DNA of 64,000 nucleotides from Dendrobium chrysotoxum (Eukaryota; Streptophyta; Magnoliopsida; Asparagales; Orchidaceae). The DNA is taken from contig CM034297.1 in assembly GCA_019925795.1 (NCBI GenBank), positions 46,336,683 through 46,400,682 of the forward strand, in the 5' to 3' direction. A program made the position numbers and the translations under genes. Position 1 is the stretch's first letter; every line of letters begins with the position of its first letter. Below, piece by piece: positions 1 through 11,200 of the stretch. The notes beneath the pieces are model-generated. The model was not told where the DNA came from and did no database searches. It saw nothing but the letters and a program-made list of their open reading frames with translations.

Positions 1-969
1 GCTTCTGCCTAAAATTATTTTGGAAGTGAATACTCAGCAAGCATGGCTCTAGCGTCTTCCTCTAAGATCATATTCTTTCTTTCAGCTACCCCATTTTGCT
101 AAGGGGTCCTAGGAGCTAAAAAGTTATGGCTAATCTCTTTCTCCTCACAGAAGGTTCCAAATCTCATATTTTTAAACTCTCGATCATGATCACTATGGAT
201 GGTCAAGATCTCACAACCTAGCTTCTTCTGAATCCAAGTGGAGAAAGATTTAAATTCATCAAATAATTCAATTTTATGTGATAGAAATTTAATCCAAGTG
301 AACCTTGAGTAGTCATTGATAATCACAAATCTATAAACTTTTCCCCCTATGTTGGCAGTACTAATGGGTCCAAATAAATCCATGAAGGACTTCTAAAGGT
401 CTAGAGGTGTTGATGTCCTTAATGGAGTGGAAAGAGGATTGGACTTGTTTCCCTAGTTGACAAGCATCACACAGGTGGTCCTTAGTGAACTTAAGCTTGG
501 GGACACCTCTAACTAAGTCTTTTTTGGTTACTCTTCTAAGGGTTTTCATGCTGGCATGACATAACCTCCTATGCCACAGCCAAGACTCATAAGCACCAAT
601 TTTTAAGCAGAATGAAACAACACACTCAATGTTATTTAAATCAAGCATATAGATATTATTGATCCTCTTTCCCTACAAAATAGTGTTATTATTTAAGCTA
701 ATAATATAAGTGTTTGTCAAAAACTTTATGCTGAACCCTTTATCATAGAGTTGACTGATGCTGAGTAAGTTGTATTTCAGTCCATATACAAGTAAAACAT
801 TTTCAATTAAAAGGTTCTTAGAGTTTTCGATTATACCTGCACCCACCACTTTCCTGGTGGTGTTGTCTCCAAGAGTGACCTTGCCTCCAGCCCTGGCCTC
901 CAGTGAAATGAATTGACTTGCATCTCCAATCATATGCCTTGAGCATCCACTGTCTAGGTACCACATGCT
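1..969 (-). pseudogene. pol: copia pol fragment: protease, GAG-pre-integrase, integrase N-part
   Basis: Remnant of the polyprotein that provides protease and integrase for a Ty1/copia element. Visible on the minus strand are MWYLDSGCSRHM (aspartic protease D-S-G, about 930-966), a GAG-pre-integrase block SWLWHRRLCHAS with the HHCC zinc module ending DACQLGK (about 450-600), and the integrase core start MDLFGPIS with the second Asp in IHSDHD (99-383). The reading frame is broken between 361 and 383 and again near 648-673, and the rest of integrase, RT and RNase H lie off the window. Decayed and not translatable as one protein. Identified by motif and by near-identity with the plus-strand copy. 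Confidence 0.9.
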
Positions 970-1079
970 CTCATGAGGTCTTGTGTGAGAGCACCCTTAT
1001 AAAATCATCAAATATCAGATTTAGGAACTCAAATAAGTTTGGGTCTCTTCTTATGGAAAGAAGAATACAATGCATGTGC

Positions 1080-2788
1080 GTTATGTTGTAAATCATGTAA
1101 TTTGGGCCTCCAAACCTAATGTGTACTATAGTGAATAGTGCAAGTGTGGGAGATATATCCTAATATGCTATAAGTGAAACATCTAATGCCAGGAAAAGGG
1201 TTAACTAATCTACGTGGATAATAGTGTCTCTGCTTAGGTTTGGATGATGCATGCTTTGATGATTGTGTGTGAAATTCTTAAAGTGATGGAGGTCATTTAT
1301 TGTTTATAAGAGCAGTTAATACAGTGTCAAAAAATTTATTTGAACTATCAAGAATTGAATTTTTCACTCTCAATGCATGCTCCCTACTATCTATATCAAA
1401 TGCATGAGTTTCTAATTCCTTGAATGTAATTTCTAGTTCAACATGTGATGCTTATAATAAATCATACTCAATAATTAAATTAGAATGCTTTTTATTTAAC
1501 TCATCAAATTCATCAAGTAATGACATGTGAGTGCTATCAAGTGTAGAATGATCTTTAAGCAAAACTTCATGCTCTTTTTTCAGGTTCAAGAATTTTAATT
1601 TCAGGCTAGCATGCAATTTCTTAAGTTTCCTATATGACGAATAGATTTTCTCAAAAATATCAAGTAATTGATCATAGGTTAGTTCACATACCTCTTCTTG
1701 GTTAGAATGACCAAGTTGTTCATCCTCCATCAAACATAAGTTTGTAGTCTCCTCTTCAGCTTCAGTCTCAGAGGAGTCAAATGTAGAATCTGCCTAGAAA
1801 GTCTTTTGAATCCATTTCTTATCCTTCCTAAACTTGGGCTTCTCCTCACCCTTCTCCTTGATTGGGTGAGCTTTAAGTGTAGGACAATCAACTTTTATAT
1901 ATCCTGGCTTCTTGCATTTAAAGCAAACCATATCAGAAGAAACTTTAAAATTTTTGCTATTCTTACCTTTGTTCCATTTCTAATGGTTCTTTTGTCTCTT
2001 CCTTAGAAAGCTTTTAAATTGCCTAGTGATTAAGGCAACATCATCACTTTTAGACCCAGAAGAATCAATCTCCATATCATTAGCCTTCAATGCCACAGTT
2101 TTCTCCTTCTTTTTCTCACCTGCATCAAGTTGTCTTTGGTTCACTCCTTGCTCATAAGCAATGAGTGATCCAAATAAGTTATTAATAGAATAAGTGTTCA
2201 AATCCTTAGACTAGGTAATCGTAGTTATCTTAGCATCATAGGAAGATGGTAAACATCTTAAAATTTTGTTAATTTTCTCATAGTTAGTGAGTTCTCTTCC
2301 TAATGCATGTAGGGAGGTGACAATTTGTGTAAACCTTGTATACATTTCAGATATTGACTCACTAGATTTCATGCTAAAGAGTTTGTAGTCGTGAAGAAAG
2401 ATATTCAACCTAGATTGCTTAACTTTAGTTGTGCCCTCATAGATGATACATAATTTATCCAAGATTTCTTTACCAGTTATATAAGTCGACACATACATGT
2501 AATCTCTAGATTTTGCTCAGAAAAAGTAATTTAATTATTTTGCCTTAAGTTACACTAAGTCCCTATCATCATGAGTCTATTCAATAAAAGGAAGTTCAGT
2601 TTTAACACCATTAACAAGTCTAAAAGGTGCATCAAAACTGTCTTTAACAAGCATCCACATGTGATAATCGATTGATTACAAAAAGGTGGACATATGAGTT
2701 TTCCAAAAATCAAAAGGTATATTATCAAACAAGGGTGGTTGAGTAATGGAATACCCTTCTATAGTGTTTCAGTTACAAAGTTAGCCAT
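1080..2788 (-). pseudogene. gag: copia gag fragment (UBN2-type capsid, zinc knuckles)
   Basis: Relic of the capsid/nucleocapsid gene. Reading leftwards from the ATG at 2,788-2,786, the UBN2-type gag domain is seen in pieces at 2,211-2,498 (SESISEMYTRFTQIVTSLHA) and 1,980-2,201. It is followed by a degraded CCHC knuckle region near 1,880-1,930, a coiled-coil-like charged segment at 1,452-1,733, and a second degraded knuckle region near 1,130-1,185. Several stops and frame changes separate the pieces. The homologous gag of the plus-strand copy at 6,419-8,230 gives the order. Confidence 0.82.
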
Positions 2789-2832
2789 AGATCAAAGTTC
2801 AAAAGTTTTCTAAAACCTAATTTTCGAACCCC

Positions 2833-2844
2833 ACTCTGATACCA
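2833..2844 (-). promoter_or_regulatory. Primer binding site, initiator Met-tRNA type
   Basis: The minus strand reads TGGTATCAGAGT here, two bases inside the LTR end. It differs by one base from the TGGTATCAGAGC used by most plant Ty1/copia elements. It marks the LTR at 2,847-4,370 as the 5' LTR of the left body. Confidence 0.85.
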
Positions 2845-2846
2845 CT

Positions 2847-4370
2847 TAAAAGTTTGTTAAAGATGTTAAGCCCTTATGAACTAGCCTGAGGATAACCAAG
2901 AGGGGGGGTGAATTAGTAGTTTTAAAAATTATTAAGCAAAACTGATTTTGAAAACCTTTTTGAATATTTTAAAATAATTACAATTGCACGTTGATGTGGA
3001 GATGTTTGATTAGTCAAAACAATCATTTTAACCACACGATCATCCACAAAAAGTAAAGTGCAGAAATTAAAAGGCAGAATAGTAAAAGAAAAAATACAGC
3101 AGAATTTATAGTGGTTCGGTCAACTTAACCTACATCCACTCTTCGGAGCCTCCCCTCCAGGTATTGCACTAAAACTCAGTGACTCTCCTTTTGCTCCCAC
3201 AGTAAGGCGGAGAAGCCTTTACAAAATGCCTTTTCACCAACACCAGTGAGGTAGAAACCCCAACCTCCTTTTACTTCCTCTTAAAGCAGGCAGAGAACCT
3301 TACCTCCTTTCACTTCCTCCTGAAGCAGGCAAAGAAACTTACCTTCTTTTACTTCCTCCTGAAGCAGACAGAGAATCTCGATCTTCTTGCTGATGATCCT
3401 TTTCACAGAACCACTAAAGGATAAGGGATGATGGCTAGAGAAGATGACTGAAATCTTGCTTAGAGTAACCTTAATGAACACCTCATAAACTCCCCCTCAC
3501 ATGATCCTCTCTCTCTCTCTCTCCCAAGCTCTCCCTCTCCCTCTTAAGACTCTCTCAGGTGAGGACAGCAGCAAAAAAGTCTTTTCATTAACAAACAAAA
3601 GAGCTTAAACAAAATGGCTCAAAAATTGCCCTAAATTTCAACTTGCCGTCAAAGATCATCTAGGGTGATCCTGCAATCGTCCTGTACGATCAGTGTAAAT
3701 CAGCCCCTTTTGGCCTGGACGATCTGATTCTTCTGGATGATTAGAAGATATGGTTTGTTCTAATCATCCGGGATGATCCTACGATCATCCTAGCTAATTA
3801 GTTTTAAATCAGAAATATCATCCAGCATATAGTTCGGGATGTCAAGGAAAAAAGTTTGGATGATATGTAGAAAAAGACTTGATTATCCAGGATGATATCT
3901 CTATCATCCTATATGATTAGTTCAAAAATGACCAATATCATCCAGCACATCGGTCAAGTCATCCAGAATAATTATGCATGATGATTTCAATATAACTAAT
4001 TGTCTAGGATGATAAGTCTATCATCCTATATGATTAGTACAAATACGGCCATATCATCCAGCACATAAGTCGAGTCATCCAGGAAAGTTATATTGGACGA
4101 TGAGGATTTATAATTGATCGTCTAGGATAATTGAAGGATCGTCATGGATGATGTGATTGATCAATTAACCCTCAATTGCTTTCCTTAATGACTGGCTAAT
4201 TTAGACATGATTGTAATGCATCATCTAGGATGATACATATATCATCCTATACGATTAGACCAAAATCCTAAAATAAAACTTACCTAAATGAGTCTGGAGG
4301 TTGAGGAATTAGGACTTGATCATATCATCCCAAACGATGTGAGGATCATCCAGGATGATCTACTTAATCA
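2847..4370 (-). repeat. Shared Sirevirus LTR (5' LTR of left body, 3' LTR of right body)
   Basis: Homologous on the minus strand to the LTRs of the plus-strand element: same terminal block with GTTAAGCCC and the seven-base G run, the 41-bp tandem units around 3,260-3,380, a CT-rich run near 3,510-3,545 and many palindromic ATCATCC...GGATGAT motifs. The end next to the PBS reads TA where an intact LTR has CA. Compared with the 1.7-kb plus-strand LTR, about the first 350 bases of U3 are missing at the right end, so the right boundary near 4,370 may be a deletion edge and not a true LTR terminus. Confidence 0.82.
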
Positions 4371-4374
4371 ACTA

Positions 4375-4385
4375 CTCTCCCTTTT
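4375..4385 (-). promoter_or_regulatory. Polypurine tract of right minus-strand Sirevirus
   Basis: The minus strand reads AAAAGGGAGAG just before the shared LTR, matching the first of two tracts (12,557-12,567) in the plus-strand copy. It primes plus-strand DNA synthesis in LTR elements. Confidence 0.65.
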
Positions 4386-4655
4386 GACATCTCAAAAAGG
4401 GAAAAATAACAAAAAAACACATAAAAATAATAATACAAAACAAATATAAGGAAAATAATATATACAAAATAGACTAGTACGAAGGTGGGTCCAAAATTAA
4501 ATCCAGTAAAAAATAAAAATGAGAAAAATAATAGTGAAAATATTTTTTTATCAGCTTCAGTAAAATAGAATTTTCCCTGATTTTCAATTCAAAAGCCAAT
4601 AAGAAGAAGATCGACAACGCTGAAATCCAGAAAAGTTGGAAAATTGACTTTCGTA
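4386..4655 (-). other. 3' untranslated tail of right Sirevirus body, left of nested insertion
   Basis: Noncoding. The minus strand matches the segment before the PPT in the plus-strand copy (around 12,390-12,560) and continues on the other side of the nested element at 14,450. The short ORF here has no recognisable domain. Confidence 0.75.
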
Positions 4656-4660
4656 ACTCC
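4656..4660. repeat. Target site duplication ACTCC, left
   Basis: ACTCC immediately precedes the 5' LTR and recurs at 14,450-14,454 right after the 3' LTR. Five bases is the usual Ty1/copia duplication length. Confidence 0.9.
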
Positions 4661-6363
4661 TGTCGCAAATCTGGTTTTGATGATGACAAACATGTTTCCA
4701 GTGTGTTTTACTTGGCTAATCTGTTTCAGGCACAAAAGACCGCGAGCCACTCAAGCCAACTCAAGATCGGGTCTAAGTGTGTCAAATATATGATTTTTCT
4801 TTTTATTGAGTCAATTGTAATGTAACTGATTCGCTAGCTAAGTAACCTTGCACACACACACTCAGGGAGAGAGATTGAGTGAATTAGAGTTTCTGTTAAA
4901 ATTTTGTTCAAATCATCCTGGACGATCTCCACATCGTCCTGGACGATCCAATTAAAACAAAAATTCTAATTAGGGCGACTAAGTTAAGAGGGTCTGATTA
5001 AGCAGATCGTCCTGGATGATCTCCGGATCGTACGGGATGATATGCCCAAATCAAAAATTCACAGCCGCCAGATCAAGTTAGGCAAGTTCTTATTTTTAGA
5101 TACTTGGTCTGATCGTCCCGTACGATATGTGTATCGTCCCGGATGATCCAGTACAATCATGCCTAATTTAATCTGGTAATTAAGGAAAGTAATTTATTTT
5201 TGGTTAATACGATCATATCGTCCTGGACGATCGTCGGATCGTCCCGGACGATCATGATCGTTTAGTACATTTCAGCTGTACGACCCAAACTGTGTTCAGG
5301 ATGATTTGGGGCCTTTTTGAACTAATCGTACCGGACGATGACCCTATTGTCCGGGACGATCAAGTCATTTTTTGATCGTCCAGCACAGATTTCTCTGGAC
5401 GACCCGAACTGTCTTCTGGACGATTTCCCTCAATTTGCACTAATCATCCCGGACGATCGCAGGATCGTACGGGACGATATGAACAACTTTTTCTACTGAT
5501 CATCCAGATGAGCCTAATCGTCCAGGCTGAAACAGCTGAATTTGAACTGATCGTACAGGATGATCTACCGATCGTCCTGGACGATCTTGGCCGACCAGTT
5601 GAGACTTAGGGAAAATTTTAAGCCCTCCTTTAAAAGAACTTTTTCCAATTTTTGGAAAAATCTTTTGCTGCCTTCCTTCCCTGAGAAACCCTAGAGAGAG
5701 AGAGAGAGTTGGGAGAGAGAGAGAAGATCTTGTGAGGGGGAGTTAGTGAGGGATTCACTAAGGTTGCTCCGAGCACGGATCAGAGTCGTCTTCTCCTCTC
5801 GTCGTCTTTCGTCTAGTCGGTGTTCGTCGTGGGAGGATCATTCGCAAGAAGATCCGGGGTTCTCTACCCGCTTCAGGTGGAAGCAAAAGGAGTTTGAAGG
5901 TTCTCTGCCTGCTTCAGGAGGAAGCGAAAGGAGTTCGAAGGTTCTCTACCTGCTTCAGAAGGAAGCGAAAGGAGGTCGGGTTCTCTGCCTCACCGTGTGG
6001 TGAAAAGGAGGTTTTTGTACAGGCTTCTCCGCCTTGCTGTGGGAATAAAAGGAGAGACACTTTTGTTTAGTGCAATACCCGGAGGGGAGGCTCCGGGGAG
6101 TGGACATAGGTCAAGTTGACCGAACCACTATAAAATCTGGTTTGCTTTTCTGATTCAGTTTTGCACTTTACTTTTCTGATATTAACTTCTTGGGTGAATA
6201 TATGTGGTTGATCTTTTTATCGTTGTTTTAATTCATTTTCGCTGCACGTTATAAAAAGATTTTCATTGTTATCGTGAAATTTTTAAATAACCAATTCACC
6301 CCCCCCATCTTGGTTAGCCTCGGGACTAGTTCACTAGGGCTTAACATCCCTATCGAACTTTCA
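4661..6363 (+). repeat. 5' LTR of nested Sirevirus
   Basis: Begins TGTCGCAAATCTGG and ends CGAACTTTCA. It contains, in order, a palindrome-rich block (about 4,912-5,590) built from ATCGTCCNGGACGAT-like dyads, a GA run (5,695-5,735), a 41-bp tandem unit repeated about three times from 5,858 (GGTTCTCTGCCTGCTTCAGG type), and a conserved terminal block with a C run at 6,299. The ORFs inside it come from the tandem repeat and are not genes. LTRs carry the promoter and polyadenylation signals. I could not place the TATA box with certainty; TTTAAAAG near 5,630 is one candidate. Confidence 0.95.
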
Positions 6364-6365
6364 AG

Positions 6366-6377
6366 TGGTATCAGAGC
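6366..6377 (+). promoter_or_regulatory. Primer binding site, initiator Met-tRNA
   Basis: TGGTATCAGAGC, two bases after the LTR end. Exact match to the common plant Ty1/copia PBS complementary to the 3' end of initiator Met-tRNA. Confidence 0.93.
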
Positions 6378-6418
6378 GGGATTCAAAATTTAGGTTTAAA
6401 GACTTTTGAATTTGATCC

Positions 6419-8230
6419 ATGGCTAACTGTAATAATCGTAATACTGCTGAAGAATATTCTATTATAAGACCACCGTTGTTTGATAATATTCCTTTTGATT
6501 TTTAGAAAACACGCATGTCTACTTTTCTACAGTCTATTGATTATCGCATGTGGATGTTAGTTAAGGACGGATACGAACCACCTTTTAGACTGATTAACAA
6601 TGTGAAAACTGAACTGCCTTTTACTGATTGGATGTTTGATGATCGTGATTTAGCACAGTTAAATGCAAAATGCTTGAACTGTTTCTTTTGTGCTTTAAAA
6701 TCTGAAGACTATATGCATGTTTCTACTTGTACAACGGGAAAGGAAATCTGAGATAGATTATGCATAACATACGAAGGTACAACTGAAGTCAAACAGTCTA
6801 GGTTAAACATCTTGTTACATGATTACGAGCTTTTTCGCATGAAACCTAGTGAGACTATTTCAGAAATGTACACAAGGTTCACTCAGATTGTTACCTCTTT
6901 GCATGTTCTAGGTAGAGAACTTACTAACTACGAAAGAGTGAACAAAATTCTAAGATGTTTGTCTGCTTCTTATGATGCTAAGATTACTGCTATTACTGAA
7001 TCTAAAGATTTAAACACTTACTCTATTGACAGCTTACTTGGATCACTTATTGCTTACGAGCAAGGGGTGAACCAAAGGCAACTTGATGCAGGTGAACGCA
7101 AGAAAGAGAAGACAGTGGCAATAAAGGCCAAGGATTCAGATGCTAGCTCTTCCGGGTCTGATAGCGATGATGTTGCCTTAATCACAAGGCAATTCAAAAG
7201 CTTTCTAAGGAAGAAACATAAGAACTATCAGAAGTGGAACAAGTGAAAGTCCAATAAAAATTTTAAGGGTTCATCTGAATCTGTTTGTTTTGAATGCAGG
7301 AAGCCTGGACACATTAAGGCTGATTGTCCAACACTTAAAGCTCACCCAAGCAAGGAGAAGGGTGAGGAGAAACCAAAGTTCAGAAAGGACAAGAAGCGGA
7401 TTCAGAAGGCGTTCTGGGCAGACTCTGCATCCGACTCTTCTGAGACTGAAGCTGAAGAGGAGGAAATAAACTTGTGTCTTATGGCTGATGATCACCCTGG
7501 TCCGTCGGATCAGGAAGAGGTATGTGAGCTTACCTACGATCAATTATTTGAAGTTTCTGAAAGAATTCATACATCGTATAGGAAGCTTAAGAAAACTCAT
7601 GCTAGTTTGAAATTAGATTACTTAACTTTGCAAAAAGAGCATGATTCTGTAGTTAAAGATCATTCCACACTTGATTCAAATCACATGTCTTTGCTTGATG
7701 AATTTGATGAGTTGAATAAAAAATATTTTGATTTAGTTTCTGAGCATGATTCATTGAAAACTATGCATGTGGACTTAGAAAGAGCTTTTAAAGAATTAGA
7801 TACAATGGCATGTGAAGTAGAAAGTAGCAAGGGAACATTGAAATTTGAAATTGCAAGTGTAAAGAAAGAAAATGAGTTTTTGAAAGTAAAGATCAGTGCT
7901 TTTGAAAAGAACAAAACACCGCCTACTTTTGAACAGTTTTATGCACCGCCACCTTTTGAAAAATCTATTGCAAGTTCTTCAAAGCATGTTTCATATACAT
8001 CTAAGAAGAGGCATTATCATCCACGTAGATTAGTTAACCCTTTTCCTGGTGTTAGATGTTTTTCATGTGGCATGTTAGGACATATTTCTCACACCTGCAC
8101 TGTTCACCGTAGTACACATTAGGTGTGGAAACCCAAACTGCCTGTTTCACAGCACAGCACGCATGCATTGCATTCTTCTTTTCATAAGAAGGAACCCAAA
8201 CCTGTTTGGGTTCCTAAGACTGACGTTTGA
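6419..8230 (+). pseudogene. gag: Sirevirus gag (UBN2 capsid, coiled coil, two CCHC knuckles) with stops
   Basis: Structural protein that forms the virus-like particle. One frame runs from the ATG at 6,419 to TGA at 8,228-8,230, interrupted by stops at 6,503 (TAG), 6,749 (TGA), 7,244 (TGA) and 8,120 (TAG). Domains in order are a UBN2-type gag domain (about 6,515-7,080, with SETISEMYTRFTQIVTSLHV), a serine-rich linker, a first zinc knuckle CFECRKPGHIKADC (about 7,288-7,330), a long charged coiled-coil-like segment (7,560-7,910) and a second knuckle CFSCGMLGHISHTC (about 8,056-8,098). A long gag with an extended C-terminal part is usual for the SIRE lineage. The stops at 6,503 and 8,120 are tryptophan codons in a neighbouring copy. 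pol follows in a different frame. Confidence 0.93.
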
Positions 8231-8241
8231 TACTTTTGTAG

Positions 8242-11200
8242 GTGTGCTCTCACACAAGACCTCGTGAGAGCATGTGGTATCTCGACAGCGGATGTTCTAG
8301 ACATATGACTGGAGATGCAAATCAGTTTATTTCGCTGGAGGCCAGAGCTGGAGGCAAGGTTACACTTGGAGATAACACCACCAGGAAGGTGGTAGGCACA
8401 GGTATAATTGGTGATTCAAAGAACTTTATGATTGATAATGTTTTGCTTGTAGATGGACTGAAACACAACCTGCTGAGCATCAATCAACTCTGTGACAAGG
8501 GATACACCATCAAATTCCTGCCCACTAGCAGCATTTTAAGCTTAAATGATGAAGTTGTTTTGCAGGGGCAAAGGATCAACAACGTCTACAAGCTGGATGT
8601 AAGTAGCATTAAATCTGATAATTCAATTTGCTTAAAAACTGCTGCTGATGAGTCTTGGTTATGGCATAGGAGATTGTGTCATGCCAGTACGAAAACCCTT
8701 AGGAGAGTCACCCAAAAGGACTTAGTTAGAGGTGTGCCCAAGCTTAAGTTCACTAAGGATCACCTATGTGATGTCTGTCAGTTGGGGAAGCAAGTCCAGT
8801 CCTCTTTTCACTCTGTTAAGGACATTAGCACCTCTAGACCTTTAGAAGTTCTTCACATGGACCTCTTTGGACCCATTAGCACTGTCAGCTTAGGGGGGAG
8901 AGTCTATGGTTTTGTGATTGTAGATGATTATTCGAGGTTCACTTAGGTTAAGTTTTTGTCACATAAATCTGAGTCAATTGATGAGTTTAGATCCTTCTCT
9001 ACTTGGATTCAGAAGAAGTTAGGATGTGAGATTATTACCATCCATAGTGATCACGGAGGGGAGTTTGATAATGAAAGATTTGGAAGTTTTTGTGAGAATC
9101 ATGGGATTAGTCATAATTTTTCAGCTCCTAGGATCCCTCAGCAGAACGGGGTAGCTGAAAGGAAGAACAGGACCTTAGTGGAAGCCGCTAGAGCCATGCT
9201 TGCCGAGTATTCACTTCCAAAATACTTTTGGGCTGAAGCGGAGAACACTGCCTGTTATGTGCTGAATAGGGTGAATGTGAGAGTCAAACTGAACAAGACA
9301 CCTTATGAGATCATTAAGGGTAGAACTCCAAATCTGTCCCACCTCCATGTCTTTGGCTGTAAAGTTTTCATTCTGAACAACGGGAAGTCACCCTTAGGAA
9401 AATTTGACCCCAAATCTGATGAAGGAGTTTTCTTAGGATATTCAAGTGTGGGAAAATCCTTTAGGGTGTCCAATATGAGGACTTTGGTGGTGGAAGAAAC
9501 AACCCATGTAGTGTTTGATGAATCTGATCCTAAGGAGTCTAGATCTGAAGTTGAAGATGAAGAGATTATTGAGGTTACCCAAGGAGTTAGAAATACAAAT
9601 TTGGAGGAAAGGGTAGAACCTCAAACAGATTTGCCTAGAGATTGGAGATATTCTTCGAGTCATCCTAAAGAACTGATCTTAGGAGACCCTTCTGAAGGTG
9701 TTAGGACTAGGCATGGACTTAGGAAGGAAGTAAACCATTCTGCCTTTATCTCAATGACTGAACCCACCAACATCAATCAAGCCATTTCGGATGAATTTTG
9801 GATTTTAGCTATGTAGGAAGAATTGAATCAATTTATAAGGAATGATGTTTGGGAGTTAGTAGAAAGACCTAAAAATCAAAATATTGTGGGAACCAAGTGG
9901 GTCTTTAAGAATAAGATGAATGATTCTGGTGTGGTGGTGAGAAATAAGGCAAGATTGGTGGCTAAGGGGTTTAATCAGGTAGAAGGGATTGATTTTGAGG
10001 AGACTTTTGCCCCTGTAGCTAGATTGGAAGCCATTAGAGTGCTACTAGCCTTTGCCTGTTATAAGGGATTTAAGCTGTTTCAAATGGATGTCAAGAGTGC
10101 CTTTTTAAATGGGGTAATTAAGGAGGATGTCTTTGTAGAACAACCCCCAGGTTTTGAGAGTTTTCAATATCCAAGTCATGTCTATAAATTAAAAAAGGCC
10201 TTATATGGATTGAAACAGGCACCCAGAGCTTGGTATGAGAGGCTTAGCACATTCCTGTTAGAAAGAGAGTTTGTTAAGGGGAGCGTAGACACCACCCTTT
10301 TTCTGAGGAGATTAGGGGATGACTTACTCATTGTCCAGATCTATGTTGATGATATAATTTTTGGATCTTCTGATAAATATTTATGTGAAGAGTTTTCTAA
10401 AATGATGAGTAAGGAGTTTGAGATGAGTATGATGGGAGAATTATCCTACTTTTTGGGGTTTAGCATAAGGCAAATGGATGATGGAACCTTTCTCAATCAA
10501 TCAAAATACACTAAGGACATTTTGAAGAAATATGAAATGGACAAAGCCAAGCCAATCAATACTCCCATGCCCTCCTCAGTTCAGTTAGATAAGGATTCAA
10601 ATGGAAAATCTGTTGATCAGAAGAAGTATAGAGGGATAATAGGTTCACTGCTTTACCTGACTGCTAACCGACCTGATATCATGTTTAGTGTCTGTCTTTG
10701 TGCTAGGTTTCAGGCTGATCCTAAAGAGTCCCACCTGACTGCTGTTAAGAGAATTCTTAGATATCTTTTAGGAACCCCAAACCTAGGAATTTGGTACCCT
10801 AGGCACAACACCTCTTTTGAGATAATTGGATATTCTGATTCTGATTTTGCGGGGTGTAGGGTGGATAGGAAGAGTACTTTTGGGACTTGTCAATTCATAG
10901 GACAGTCGTTAGTCTCCTGGTCCAGTAGAAAATAGAACTCAGTTGCACTTTCCACTGCTGAAGCTGAGTACATTGCCTTAGGAAGTTGTGTGGCCCAAGT
11001 TCTTTGGTTGAAGCAACAAGTCTTGGATTTAGGAGTACCTGTTGGCATAATTTCTGTTCTGTGTGATAATACTAGTGCCATCTGTATCTCTAAGAATCCA
11101 ATCCAATATTCTAGGACCAAACATATTGATATTAGGCATCACTTCATTAGGGACCATGTTACAAAAGGGGACATTGAGCTACATCACGTAGCAACTGAAA

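Larger units (their letters stand above)
1..2846 (-). mobile_element. Left Sirevirus (Ty1/copia) body, internal region, incomplete
   Basis: Reading right to left, a primer binding site (about 2,833-2,844) is followed by gag (from 2,788), protease, GAG-pre-integrase and the start of integrase, which continues past the left edge. The order PBS-gag-PR-IN and the protein motifs match the SIRE/Maximus lineage of Ty1/copia. It closely parallels the plus-strand copy at 4,661-14,449 but is more decayed. Its upstream LTR is the one at 2,847-4,370, which it shares with the next body to the right. Confidence 0.9.

Noticed and set aside
4912..5590. CRISPR-like array suggested by regularly recurring palindromic GATCGTCC motifs
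   Set aside because: The motif lies in the U3 of a plant LTR, spacing is irregular, spacers are themselves repeated, there are no cas genes and the genome is a plant's.
5746..6003. ORFs of 85 residues (5,746-6,003 and 13,834-14,091) that look Arg/Ser-rich and nearly identical
   Set aside because: They lie inside the two LTRs and arise from the 41-bp tandem units and a conserved leader. Identity reflects LTR duplication, not a gene pair.
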